Positions 40,664 to 49,033 of a stretch of DNA of 64,000 nucleotides are shown here, piece after piece. Each line of letters begins with the position of its first letter. Positions within the stretch are counted from its first letter, which is position 1. Made by a program: the position numbers and the translations under genes. Source of the DNA: Rhizobiales bacterium 63-22 (GTDB lineage: Bacteria > Pseudomonadota > Alphaproteobacteria > Rhizobiales > Rhizobiaceae); the NCBI GenBank assembly GCA_001898995.1, contig MKVZ01000019.1, positions 124,001-188,000 on the forward strand. The letters run 5' to 3'. The notes under the pieces were generated by a model that saw only the letters and a list, made by a program, of their open reading frames with translations, was not told where the DNA came from and did no database searches.

Positions 40664-42112
40664 TCAGCCGCTGATCAGCTTCACTTCCATGAAGTCCTCA
40701 AGGCCCCACTTGCCGCCCTCGCGGCCGTTGCCCGACTGCTTGTAGCCGCCGAAGGGGCTGCCCGGCGCGCGCGGGGTGCCGTTGACCTGCACCATGCCGG
40801 CGCGCAGTTTGCGTGCGACGCGCCTGGCTCGCTCCGGGCTGCCGGTCTGTATATAGGCGGCAAGCCCGTAAGGCGTATCGTTGGCGATGGCGACGGCTTC
40901 CTCTTCCGTGTCGAAGGGGATCATGGCCAGCACCGGGCCGAAGATTTCCTCGCGCGCGATAGTCATGCCGTTATTCACGTCGGCGAAGACCGTCGGCTTG
41001 ACGAAATCGCCTTCCGTGATGCCTTCGGGGCGCCCCGGCCCGCCGGCGACGAGCCGGGCGCCTTCGCCGATACCCTTCTCGATCAGCTTCTGCACCTTCT
41101 CGAACTGGATCGAGGAGGAAAGCGGGCCGATATGGTCGCCTTCCTTGGCCGGGTCGTCCACCTTCGTCGCCTCGGCGGTCTTGCGGGCCAGTTCCACCGC
41201 CCTGTCATAGACGGAACGCTCCACCAGCATCCGCGTCGGCGCGTTGCAGGACTGGCCGGTATTCTCGAAGCAATGGGCGACGCTGCGCGGGATCGCCTTT
41301 TCGAGGTCGCAGTCCGCGAAGACGATATTGGGCGACTTGCCGCCCAGTTCCAGTGCGACGCGTTTCACGGTCGCGGCCGCCGCACGGCTGACGGCGGTGC
41401 CGGCGCGGGTCGAGCCGGTAAACGACATCATGTCCACGTCCGGGTGCTGCGACAGCGCCTCGCCCGCCACCGGGCCTTCGCCGTTGACGAGGTTGAACAC
41501 GCCTTTGGGCAATCCGGCCTGATCCACGAATTCGGCGAACAGCATCGCCGACATGGGCGCGATCTCGGACGGCTTCAGCACCACCGTGCAGCCCACCGCC
41601 AGCGCCGGAATGACTTTCAGCGCGATCTGGTTCATCGGCCAGTTCCACGGCGTGATGAGGCCGCAGACGCCGATCGGCTCGTAGACGACGGTCTGGTTCG
41701 GGTGGTTGGGCGAAAGAATTTCCTCGAACTCGAAATTCTCGAAGGCGGCGATGAAGGCCTTCGTATGCGAGAGTCCGGCGGCGGCCTGCGACTCGCGCGC
41801 CAGCTTGATCGGCGCGCCCATCTCGGCGGAAATGGTCCGCGCCATCTCGTCGAGCCGCGATTCATAGATTTCCGCGATGCGGCGGATAAAATCGATGCGC
41901 TTTTCGGCCGGCATTTCGCTCCATGCGGGGAAAGCGCGGCGCGCGGCGGCGACAGCGAGATCGATATCGGCGGGCGAACCGGCGGAAATCACCGCATAGG
42001 GCTTTTCGTCGGCCGGATTGACGACCTCGATATGCCGGACTTCGGCGCTGGGGGCGCGCCATGCCCCGTCGATATAGAAATCCGTCTTGTGCGTGAGATT
42101 CTTTTGCAGCAT
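40664..42112 (-). CDS. NAD(P)-dependent aldehyde dehydrogenase
   Basis: 482-aa soluble aldehyde dehydrogenase. Catalytic Cys in FENTGQSCNAPTR, general base Glu in VALELGGKSPN, cofactor segment ITPWNWPMNQIALKVIPALA, and SPFGGYKQSGNGREGG near the end. It oxidises an aldehyde to its acid; the substrate is not evident. The ribosome binding site AGGAGGA lies 7 nt before the ATG and directly touches the mosaic repeat at 42127, which forms most of the 5' leader. Monocistronic, with its own terminator. Confidence 0.9.
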   Translation of the reverse strand: MLQKNLTHKTDFYIDGAWRAPSAEVRHIEVVNPADEKPYAVISAGSPADIDLAVAAARRAFPAWSEMPAEKRIDFIRRIAEIYESRLDEMARTISAEMGAPIKLARESQAAAGLSHTKAFIAAFENFEFEEILSPNHPNQTVVYEPIGVCGLITPWNWPMNQIALKVIPALAVGCTVVLKPSEIAPMSAMLFAEFVDQAGLPKGVFNLVNGEGPVAGEALSQHPDVDMMSFTGSTRAGTAVSRAAAATVKRVALELGGKSPNIVFADCDLEKAIPRSVAHCFENTGQSCNAPTRMLVERSVYDRAVELARKTAEATKVDDPAKEGDHIGPLSSSIQFEKVQKLIEKGIGEGARLVAGGPGRPEGITEGDFVKPTVFADVNNGMTIAREEIFGPVLAMIPFDTEEEAVAIANDTPYGLAAYIQTGSPERARRVARKLRAGMVQVNGTPRAPGSPFGGYKQSGNGREGGKWGLEDFMEVKLISG

Positions 42113-42126
42113 GACGCTATCCTCCT

Positions 42127-42227
42127 AGAGCATTTCCAGCGAAAGTGCGAAGCGGTTTCGCGTCGGATAATGCGTAAAAACAAAAGATGAAGTGGTTCCC
42201 CGACTCCGTGAAAACAGGAACCGCTCC
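42127..42227 (+). repeat. Mosaic intergenic repeat, subtype A, copy 2
   Basis: About 101 bp, AGAGCATTTCCAGCGAAAGT at the left end, one mismatch to the 6496 copy over the first 58 bp, and ending GGAACCGCTCC. It lies right upstream of the aldehyde dehydrogenase gene and touches that gene's ribosome binding site on the minus strand. Confidence 0.8.
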
Positions 42228-42311
42228 AGGTGCCGTTTCGTCTGCGCGCGAAACTAGCGCCCTCGCTGCACGGCGTCAAAACAGAAGGGCGCATGGAAAG
42301 ATCAATTTTTC

Positions 42312-42716
42312 TTATTCATTCTCATACGGTTCCAACTCGATGCCGAGCGCGTCCAGACCGTCCTCGATATAGTCGCCGAGCAGCGGCGTGCCGATGAGAT
42401 AACGCGCCTCGTGCCCGTCATGACGGTCGGCGGCGGTGGACAGCGCATCGCTCCATTCCGTCGCGTCGAAATCGCCGCGTCCCACCCACATCAGCGCCAG
42501 CAACTCGATGCGCTCATCCTCGTTGAGCGAGCGGATGGCGGCGACAAGCTCCCTGCGGGCCGGATTGTCGCGCGAGGCGGCGAGAATGTCGATATCGCCG
42601 TCGTCGCCGGGATTGGAACCGGAATCCTCGTCCACCGCCGGTACCTGCACGTCATATTCGCGCGCCTTGGCGATGATAAAGGCGAGGTTTCCAGGATTGT
42701 TCGTCAGTTCGATCAT
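42312..42716 (-). CDS. DUF3775 family protein, unknown function
   Basis: 134-aa acidic cytosolic protein. LAFIIAKAREYDVQVPAVDE, an acidic linker with DPGSNPGDDGD-like composition, and LNEDERIELLALMWVGRGDF match the DUF3775 pattern. Function unknown. GGGAG lies 8 nt before the ATG at 42716. It lies 51 nt downstream of kdpE on the same strand, so it may be carried on the kdp transcript. Confidence 0.8.
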   Translation of the reverse strand: MIELTNNPGNLAFIIAKAREYDVQVPAVDEDSGSNPGDDGDIDILAASRDNPARRELVAAIRSLNEDERIELLALMWVGRGDFDATEWSDALSTAADRHDGHEARYLIGTPLLGDYIEDGLDALGIELEPYENE

Positions 42717-42767
42717 CGTTGATACTCCCGATCCCGGTGGATTGACCGCTCTCCTCGGCCTTCGCAA

Positions 42768-43466
42768 CTATACGGTATCGGCCTCGCGCAGGCGATAGCC
42801 GACGCCGGTTTCGGTGACGATATAGCGCGGCTGGTCGGGCGCGGCCTCGATCTTCTGGCGTAGCTGGCGGATATAGATGCGCAGATATTGCACGTCCGCC
42901 GCCGGTCCCCACACATGGTTGAGGATATAATGGTGTGTCAGCACCTTGCCGGCATATTGCACCATCAGGCGCAGGATGTCGTATTCCTTGGGCGAAAGCT
43001 TCACCTCCGCGCCGTCCACCTTCACGATGCGCCGTACCAGGTCGACCGACAGGCCCCCGGTCTGGAACACGGGCTTCTCGCCCTGCCGCTGGAGGCGGTG
43101 GCGCAGCGCCACGCGCAGGCGCGCGGCCAGTTCGCGCATGCCGAAGGGCTTGGTGACGTAGTCGTCCGCTCCAAGCTCCAGCGCGCGCACGATGCCGGCC
43201 TCGTCGGTGCGGCTCGACAGGATGAGGATGGGCAGGTCGCGGCCCTCCCGCCGCCATTTGAGCAGCAGTTCGTGCCCGTCCGTGTCCGGCAGGCCGAGGT
43301 CGAGCAGCACGAGGTCCGGCTTGTCGCCGTCGAGCCTCTCCTCCGCCTCCGCCGCGTTCGCGGCCTCGACCACGCCGTAGCCCTCGGTGGTGAGGCCGAC
43401 GCGCAGCAGGCGGCGGATGGGCGGTTCGTCGTCCACGATCAGGACCTTTACGTCTTGCGTCGTCAT
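42768..43466 (-). CDS. kdpE: Potassium response regulator KdpE
   Basis: 232-aa OmpR-type response regulator. Receiver domain with phospho-acceptor Asp in PDLVLLDLGLPD, conserved Lys in YVTKPFGMRE, and a C-terminal winged helix (HHYILNHVWGPAADVQYLRI). Phosphorylated by KdpD, it activates the kdp promoter. A KdpE-like box lies in front of the operon at 51031. The start overlaps the kdpD stop by 4 bp. Confidence 0.95.
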   Translation of the reverse strand: MTTQDVKVLIVDDEPPIRRLLRVGLTTEGYGVVEAANAAEAEERLDGDKPDLVLLDLGLPDTDGHELLLKWRREGRDLPILILSSRTDEAGIVRALELGADDYVTKPFGMRELAARLRVALRHRLQRQGEKPVFQTGGLSVDLVRRIVKVDGAEVKLSPKEYDILRLMVQYAGKVLTHHYILNHVWGPAADVQYLRIYIRQLRQKIEAAPDQPRYIVTETGVGYRLREADTV

Positions 43467-46171
43467 TGCGTGCGATCCACCTCCGTTTCGTTTGTCGGCC
43501 CGGACGCCGGCATGGGCAGCGAGATGGCGAACACCGCGCCGGGCCCGTCCGCGCGGTTGCGGGCGGTGATGACGCCGCCCATCGCCTCCACGAAGCCGCG
43601 CGCGATGGAAAGCCCCAGCCCCGTGCCCGCCTGCACCCTATCGCCCTTGCGGACGCGATAGAAGGTGTCGAAAATCCGCTCCGCGTCGTCGGGCGGGATG
43701 CCGGGGCCGCGATCGGCGATTTCGAGGATCAGCCGGTTCTGCACGGTGCGGGCGTCTATGGTGATTTCCGACGCCTCGGGCGCATATTTGGCGGCGTTGT
43801 CGAGCAGGTTGAACAGCACCTGCTCGAACAGAACGGCGTCGAGCTTCAGCATGGGCAGGTCGGCGGGCACCGAGACCTGCACCGCGTGGCGGGCGAGTAT
43901 TTTTCCCGCCCGGTGCAGCGCCGCGCCGACGATGTCGCCCACATAATGCATGGACATGTTGGGCTCCATCGCGCCCGCCTCGATGCGCGTCATGTCCAGA
44001 AGATTGGCGATGAAGCGGTTGAGCCGTTCCGACTGCTCGACGATGGTGAGGTGAAGCTCCGCCCGGTCCGCTTCCGGCAGCGAGGCGTCGTATTCGCGCA
44101 GCGTCGTGGCCGCTCCCATGATGGCGGCGAGCGGCGTCTTGAGGTCGTGCGAGATGGAGGTGAGCAGCGCCGAGCGCAGCCGGTCGGTCTCGGCGGCGAG
44201 CCGCGCCCGCTCCACATCCTCCACCAGTTGCACGCGCTCGATGGCGATGGCCGCCTGATCGGCCAGCGCCTCGAACAGGCGCTGCTGCGCGGGCGTGAGG
44301 ATCGGCCCCTGCCTGTCATTATCGAGGCCGATGACGCCGACGGCGGTGCGCGCGGTCCTGAGCGGGAGATAGAGGCGCTTCGCGCCCGGCAGCGTGTCCG
44401 CGCCGCGCCCGGCGGCGAGGTTGTGCTCCCATGCCCAATGGGCGGCGGCGATGTCGGCGTCGGCCAGCGTGTCGTCGGGCGGATAGCCGGCGCGCACGGC
44501 GACGCCGTCCTTTTCCGGCAGCAGGATGACGACGCGCACCTTCAGCATGGAGGCGATCTGGAAGGCGGTCGCCCACAAGACGTCGTCGAGCGAGCCGGTT
44601 CCGGCGAGTTTCCGGCTGAACAGGTAGAGGTCCTCGGTCGTGCGCGCCCGCTCGCGCGCGGCGGCGGCCTGCCGGTGCACGCGGCTCGCCAGATTGCTCG
44701 CCACCACGCTGATGACGAGGAAGAAGGCGAGCGCCACCACGCTTTCGGGATCGGAGATGTCGAGCGTGTAGAGCGGCGGCAGGAAGAAGAAATTATAGGC
44801 GAAGGCGCTCAGCACCGAGGCGAAGAGCGCAGGGCGCAGCCCCAGCGTGACGGCTGCGCCCAGCACGCCGGTGACGAAGACCAGCGCGATGGAGCGCACG
44901 TCGAGGAATTGTTCGAGCAGCAGGCCCGCGCCGAGCGCGCCGGTGACGAAGGACGCGGCGGAAAGATAGGGCCGGGGGTTGAACGCTTCCGCCGGCGCGG
45001 CGGTCCTGACGGTGCGCGCGGCGGCGGCCTTGTCCGGCTCCGTGCCGATGGTGAGATGCACGTCGATGACGCCGGAAAGCCGCACCAGCTCATGCCCGAC
45101 GGAGCTTTGGCCGATGAAGCCCCGAAGGCGCTCGCGCCAGCGCGGCTGCACCGATTTGCCGGCGACGATCTGGGTGTAATTATGGGTAAAGGCGTAGCGC
45201 ACGATATCCTCCGCCACCGACTGGCCGGGGATGATGATCGTCTCGCCGCCGAGCTGTTCGGCGAGCCGCATGGCGGCCGAAAGCTGGTCCTTCTTGTCTT
45301 CCGGCAGGTTGGCGGTCCCGGACGTCTCGATATGGATCGCCGCCCATGGCGCGCGCAGCCGGTCGGCGATCCGGCGGGCGTAGCGCACCAGCGACAGGCT
45401 GCGCGGGCGCTCGTCCACCGCCACCAGAACCCGGTCGCCCGCCGCCCACGGGCCTTCTATGGCGTTGGCGCGCATGTGGTTGAGAAGCTGCTCGTCCACG
45501 CGCTGCGCGGTGCGGCGCAGGGCCAGTTCGCGCAGGGCCGTCAGGTTGCCGGGCGAGAAATAATTGCGCATGGCGCGCTTGGCCGTCCGCGGCAGGTAGA
45601 CCTTGCCCTCGTCCAGCCGCTTGATGAGATCGCCGGGGGTGAGGTCGATCAGCTCTATGTCGTCGGCGCGGTCGATGACGCTGTCGGGCACGGTCTCGCG
45701 CACGCGGATACGCGTGATCTGCGCCACCACGTCGTTGAGGCTTTCGACATGCTGGATGTTGAGCGTCGTATAGACGTCGACGCCGCGGGCGAGCAGTTCC
45801 TCCACGTCCTGATAGCGCTTGGGATGGCGGCTGCCGGCCACGTTGGTGTGGGCCAGCTCGTCCACCAGAACGAGCTGCGGACGGCGCGCCAGCACGGCGT
45901 CGATATCCATCTCCTCCAGTTCGTGGCCGCGATAGGCGACGCGCTTGCGCGGCACGATCTCCAGCCCCTCGACCAGCGCCTGCGTCTCCTTGCGCCCATG
46001 CGTCTCGACCACGCCGATGACCACGTCGACGCCGTCGGCCTTGCGCGCCCGGCCGGAGAGAAGCATCTCATAGGTCTTGCCGACGCCGGGGGCCGCGCCG
46101 AGAAAAATCTTCAGGCGGCCGCGCGTCTCGCGCTCCGCCTGTTCGAGCAGCGCGTCGGGAGACGGGCGCAT
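43463..46171 (-). CDS. kdpD: Potassium sensor histidine kinase KdpD
   Basis: 902-aa membrane sensor kinase. N-terminal KdpD domain with Walker A GAAPGVGKT and a universal-stress-protein domain, four membrane helices near the middle, a GAF-like region, then the phospho-acceptor His in SISHDLKTPLAAIMG and the ATPase domain with DRGPGIPPDDAERIF. It senses low potassium or osmotic shift and phosphorylates KdpE. I chose the ATG at 46171 (AGGG upstream); the frame further upstream is arginine-rich and unconserved. Confidence 0.95.
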   Translation of the reverse strand: MRPSPDALLEQAERETRGRLKIFLGAAPGVGKTYEMLLSGRARKADGVDVVIGVVETHGRKETQALVEGLEIVPRKRVAYRGHELEEMDIDAVLARRPQLVLVDELAHTNVAGSRHPKRYQDVEELLARGVDVYTTLNIQHVESLNDVVAQITRIRVRETVPDSVIDRADDIELIDLTPGDLIKRLDEGKVYLPRTAKRAMRNYFSPGNLTALRELALRRTAQRVDEQLLNHMRANAIEGPWAAGDRVLVAVDERPRSLSLVRYARRIADRLRAPWAAIHIETSGTANLPEDKKDQLSAAMRLAEQLGGETIIIPGQSVAEDIVRYAFTHNYTQIVAGKSVQPRWRERLRGFIGQSSVGHELVRLSGVIDVHLTIGTEPDKAAAARTVRTAAPAEAFNPRPYLSAASFVTGALGAGLLLEQFLDVRSIALVFVTGVLGAAVTLGLRPALFASVLSAFAYNFFFLPPLYTLDISDPESVVALAFFLVISVVASNLASRVHRQAAAARERARTTEDLYLFSRKLAGTGSLDDVLWATAFQIASMLKVRVVILLPEKDGVAVRAGYPPDDTLADADIAAAHWAWEHNLAAGRGADTLPGAKRLYLPLRTARTAVGVIGLDNDRQGPILTPAQQRLFEALADQAAIAIERVQLVEDVERARLAAETDRLRSALLTSISHDLKTPLAAIMGAATTLREYDASLPEADRAELHLTIVEQSERLNRFIANLLDMTRIEAGAMEPNMSMHYVGDIVGAALHRAGKILARHAVQVSVPADLPMLKLDAVLFEQVLFNLLDNAAKYAPEASEITIDARTVQNRLILEIADRGPGIPPDDAERIFDTFYRVRKGDRVQAGTGLGLSIARGFVEAMGGVITARNRADGPGAVFAISLPMPASGPTNETEVDRTQ

Positions 46172-46221
46172 GTCGCCCTGTCGAATATCGTCCGAGATCA
46201 ACCGGCGGCTCCTGTGGAAGA

Positions 46222-46250
46222 GGACGGCGGCGGAACGGGTCCGCCGCCGT
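46222..46250 (-). other. Stem-loop between kdpC and kdpD
   Basis: 11-bp perfect stem ACGGCGGCGGA / TCCGCCGCCGT (46224-46250) with a short loop, no T-tract, in the 91-nt gap. It probably separates high expression of the pump genes from low expression of the sensor genes. Confidence 0.6.
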
Positions 46251-46262
46251 TTCGGCAGTCTA

Positions 46263-46835
46263 TTACTTGGCTCCGTTCGCGTCCAAGGCAAGGTTCAGCT
46301 TCAGCACGTTGACCGTGGGGTCGCCGAGGAAGCCGAGTTCGCGGCCCTCCGTCTGCTTGCCGACCAGATCGCGCAGCGCGTCCTCGCTGATGCCGCGCGC
46401 CTTGGCGACGCGCGGAACCTGATAGAGCGCGGCGTCCGGCGAGATGTCCGGGTCCAGCCCGCTCGCCGAGGTGGTGACGAGGTCGATGGGCACCGGCTGG
46501 CCCGGATTCTCCTTCCTGAGCGCCGCCGCGTCGGCCGCGATGCGCTTGATCAGCGCCGGATTGGTGGGACCGAGATTGGAGCCGCCGGAATTGGCCGCGT
46601 CGTAACCGTCCTTGCCGGCGGCGGAGGGACGGCCGTGGAAATAGCGGTCGCTCGCGAATTTCTGCCCGATCAATTCCGCGCCGACGATTTTGCCGTCCTT
46701 CACGATCAGGCCGCCATTGGCCTGCCTGGGAAAGATCGCCTGCGCCACGCCCGTCATGGCGAGCGGATAGAGAAGGCCGGTGAGGATGGTGAGCGCCACG
46801 ATCATGGTGAGCGCGGGGCGGATCTGTTTCAGCAT
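46263..46835 (-). CDS. kdpC: Potassium-transporting ATPase KdpC subunit
   Basis: 190-aa single-span subunit that stabilises the KdpFABC complex. N-terminal helix (PALTMIVALTILTGLLYPLA), then GSNLGPTNPALI and TTSASGLDPDISPDAA, both conserved in KdpC. It lies between kdpB and kdpD in the same direction. Confidence 0.95.
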   Translation of the reverse strand: MLKQIRPALTMIVALTILTGLLYPLAMTGVAQAIFPRQANGGLIVKDGKIVGAELIGQKFASDRYFHGRPSAAGKDGYDAANSGGSNLGPTNPALIKRIAADAAALRKENPGQPVPIDLVTTSASGLDPDISPDAALYQVPRVAKARGISEDALRDLVGKQTEGRELGFLGDPTVNVLKLNLALDANGAK

Positions 46836-46865
46836 GGTTTCGATCCTTTGCGGTTGCGGTTGCGG

Positions 46866-48905
46866 TCAGGCGAGGCCGACGGCGACGATGATCATGTCGA
46901 TGGCCTTGATGCCGATGAAGGGCGCGACGACGCCGCCGACGCCGTAGATCAGCAGGTTGCGGGCCAGCAGCGCCCCCGCGCCGACCGCCCGGTAGCGCAC
47001 GCCGCGCAGCGACAGCGGGATCAGCGCCACGATGATGAGCGCGTTGAAGATGATCGCCGACAGGATGGCGCTCTGCGGCGTGGCGAGGCGCATGATGTTG
47101 AGCGCGCCGAGCTGCGGATAGAAGGCGAGGAACATGGCCGGGATGATGGCGAAATATTTGGCGATGTCGTTGGCGATGGAGAAGGTGGTGAGCGCGCCGC
47201 GCGTCATCAGCAGCTGCTTGCCGATCTCCACGATCTCGATCAGCTTGGTCGGGTCGCTGTCGAGATCGACCATGTTGCCCGCCTCGCGCGCGGCCACGGT
47301 GCCGGTGTTCATGGCCACGCCCACATCGGCCTGCGCCAGCGCCGGCGCGTCGTTAGTGCCGTCGCCGCACATGGCGACCAGCTTGCCCTTGGCCTGCTCC
47401 TCGCGGATCAGCGTCAGCTTGTTTTCCGGCGTCGCCTGCGCGAGGAAATCGTCCACGCCGGCCTCCGCCGCGATGGCCGCCGCCGTCATCGGATTGTCGC
47501 CGGTGATCATCACCGTGCGGATGCCCATGCGGCGCAGCTCCGAAAAGCGCTCGCGGATGCCGCCCTTGACGATGTCCTTCAGGTGGACGACGCCGAGGAG
47601 CCTGCCGTCGCGCGCCACGGCCAGCGGCGTGCCCCCTCCCTTGGCGATACCGTCGGCGATGGATTGCAATTCGTCCACCGTCTTGCCCGTTCCGCCGGCA
47701 TGGGCCAGCACCGCGTCCACCGCGCCCTTGCGGATGGACGAGCCGTCGATATCCACGCCGCTCATGCGGCTTTGCGCGGTGAAGGGCACGAAGGCGGCGT
47801 GCAGGCTCTGCATGTCGCGCCCGCGCAGGTCGTATTTTTCCTTGGCCAGCACGACGATGGAGCGGCCTTCCGGGGTCTCGTCGGCCAGCGAGGCGAGCTG
47901 CGCCGCGTCGGCCAGTTCCTGCTCGCTGACGCCCGTGACCGGCAGGAAGGCTGTGGCCTGCCGGTTGCCGAGCGTGATGGTGCCGGTCTTGTCGAGAAGC
48001 AGCGTGTCGACGTCGCCCGCCGCCTCCACCGCGCGGCCCGACATGGCCAGCACGTTGAAGCGCACGAGGCGGTCCATGCCGGCGATGCCGATGGCCGACA
48101 GCAGCGCGCCGATGGTGGTGGGGATCAGCGTCACGAACAGCGCCACCAGCACCGTCACCGAAATATAGCCGCCGCCATAGGCCGCGAAGCTGGGGATCGT
48201 CACCGTGGCCAGCACGAAGATCAGCGTCATGCCGGCGAGAAGGATGTTGAGCGCGATCTCGTTCGGCGTCTTCTGGCGCTCCGCGCCCTCCACCAGCGCG
48301 ATCATCTTGTCGATGAAGGTGGAGCCCTGCGCGGCGGTGACGCGCACCTTGATCCAGTCGGAAAGCACCTGCGTGCCGCCGGTGACGGCGGAGCGGTCGC
48401 CGCCGGATTCGCGGATGACGGGCGCGGATTCGCCGGTGATGGCCGCCTCGTTGACCGAGGCCACGCCTTCGATCACCTCGCCGTCGGAGGGGATGAGGTC
48501 GCCGGCCTCGACCAGCACCACGTCGCCCACCTTCAGGCTCGCGCCGGAGACGGTCCGGTAGTCGCTTCCCTCGCCGGAAAGCAGCTTCGCCTGCGTCTCC
48601 GTGCGGGTGCGGCGCAGCGATTCCGCCTGCGCCTTGCCGCGCCCTTCGGCCACGGCTTCTGCGAAATTGGCGAACAGCACCGTGAACCACAGCCACAGCA
48701 CGATCTGGAAGGTGAAGCCGAGATGGCCGCCGCCCGTCACCGCGTCGCGCACCAGAAGCACGGTGGTGAGCAGCGAGACGACGGCGACGACGAACATAAC
48801 CGGATTGCGCACGAGCGCCTTCGGGTTCAACTTGCGGAAGGCGTCGCCGACCGCGGGCATGAGGATATGGGCGTCGAGGACGCTGGTGGTTCTGGACTGG
48901 CTCAT
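46866..48905 (-). CDS. kdpB: Potassium-transporting ATPase KdpB subunit (P-type ATPase)
   Basis: 679-aa catalytic subunit. Phosphorylated Asp in LLLDKTGTITLG, actuator loop with TGES in AAITGESAPV, hinge GDGTNDAPALAQADVG. It couples ATP hydrolysis to potassium import through KdpA. Start ATG at 48905 has GGGAG upstream. A 32-aa membrane micro-ORF separates it from kdpA. Confidence 0.96.
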   Translation of the reverse strand: MSQSRTTSVLDAHILMPAVGDAFRKLNPKALVRNPVMFVVAVVSLLTTVLLVRDAVTGGGHLGFTFQIVLWLWFTVLFANFAEAVAEGRGKAQAESLRRTRTETQAKLLSGEGSDYRTVSGASLKVGDVVLVEAGDLIPSDGEVIEGVASVNEAAITGESAPVIRESGGDRSAVTGGTQVLSDWIKVRVTAAQGSTFIDKMIALVEGAERQKTPNEIALNILLAGMTLIFVLATVTIPSFAAYGGGYISVTVLVALFVTLIPTTIGALLSAIGIAGMDRLVRFNVLAMSGRAVEAAGDVDTLLLDKTGTITLGNRQATAFLPVTGVSEQELADAAQLASLADETPEGRSIVVLAKEKYDLRGRDMQSLHAAFVPFTAQSRMSGVDIDGSSIRKGAVDAVLAHAGGTGKTVDELQSIADGIAKGGGTPLAVARDGRLLGVVHLKDIVKGGIRERFSELRRMGIRTVMITGDNPMTAAAIAAEAGVDDFLAQATPENKLTLIREEQAKGKLVAMCGDGTNDAPALAQADVGVAMNTGTVAAREAGNMVDLDSDPTKLIEIVEIGKQLLMTRGALTTFSIANDIAKYFAIIPAMFLAFYPQLGALNIMRLATPQSAILSAIIFNALIIVALIPLSLRGVRYRAVGAGALLARNLLIYGVGGVVAPFIGIKAIDMIIVAVGLA

Positions 48906-48934
48906 TTCGTTTCTCCCGGTCATTTTTACCGGCT

Positions 48935-49033
48935 CTAATGCGGCGCGAGGACGGTTTCGAGGAACTGCGCCGCCAGCACGATTGCGATCAGCGCGCCTGC
49001 GAAACCGAGGATAAGGGTGGACGGGTTCGGCAT
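48935..49033 (-). CDS. 32-aa membrane micro-protein between kdpA and kdpB
   Basis: Begins MPNPSTLILGFAGALIAIVL and ends FLETVLAPH: one strongly hydrophobic helix. Its ATG overlaps the kdpA stop by one base (TGATG) and it ends 29 nt before kdpB, so it is well placed for coupled translation. It is not KdpF, which is present separately before kdpA. A single-helix accessory of the pump is the natural guess. No family recognised. Confidence 0.65.
   Translation of the reverse strand: MPNPSTLILGFAGALIAIVLAAQFLETVLAPH

Noticed and set aside
43466..48938. Two ~950-codon open frames on the plus strand opposite kdpD and kdpB/kdpC
   Set aside because: Shadows of the kdp genes; no motifs, no ribosome binding sites.
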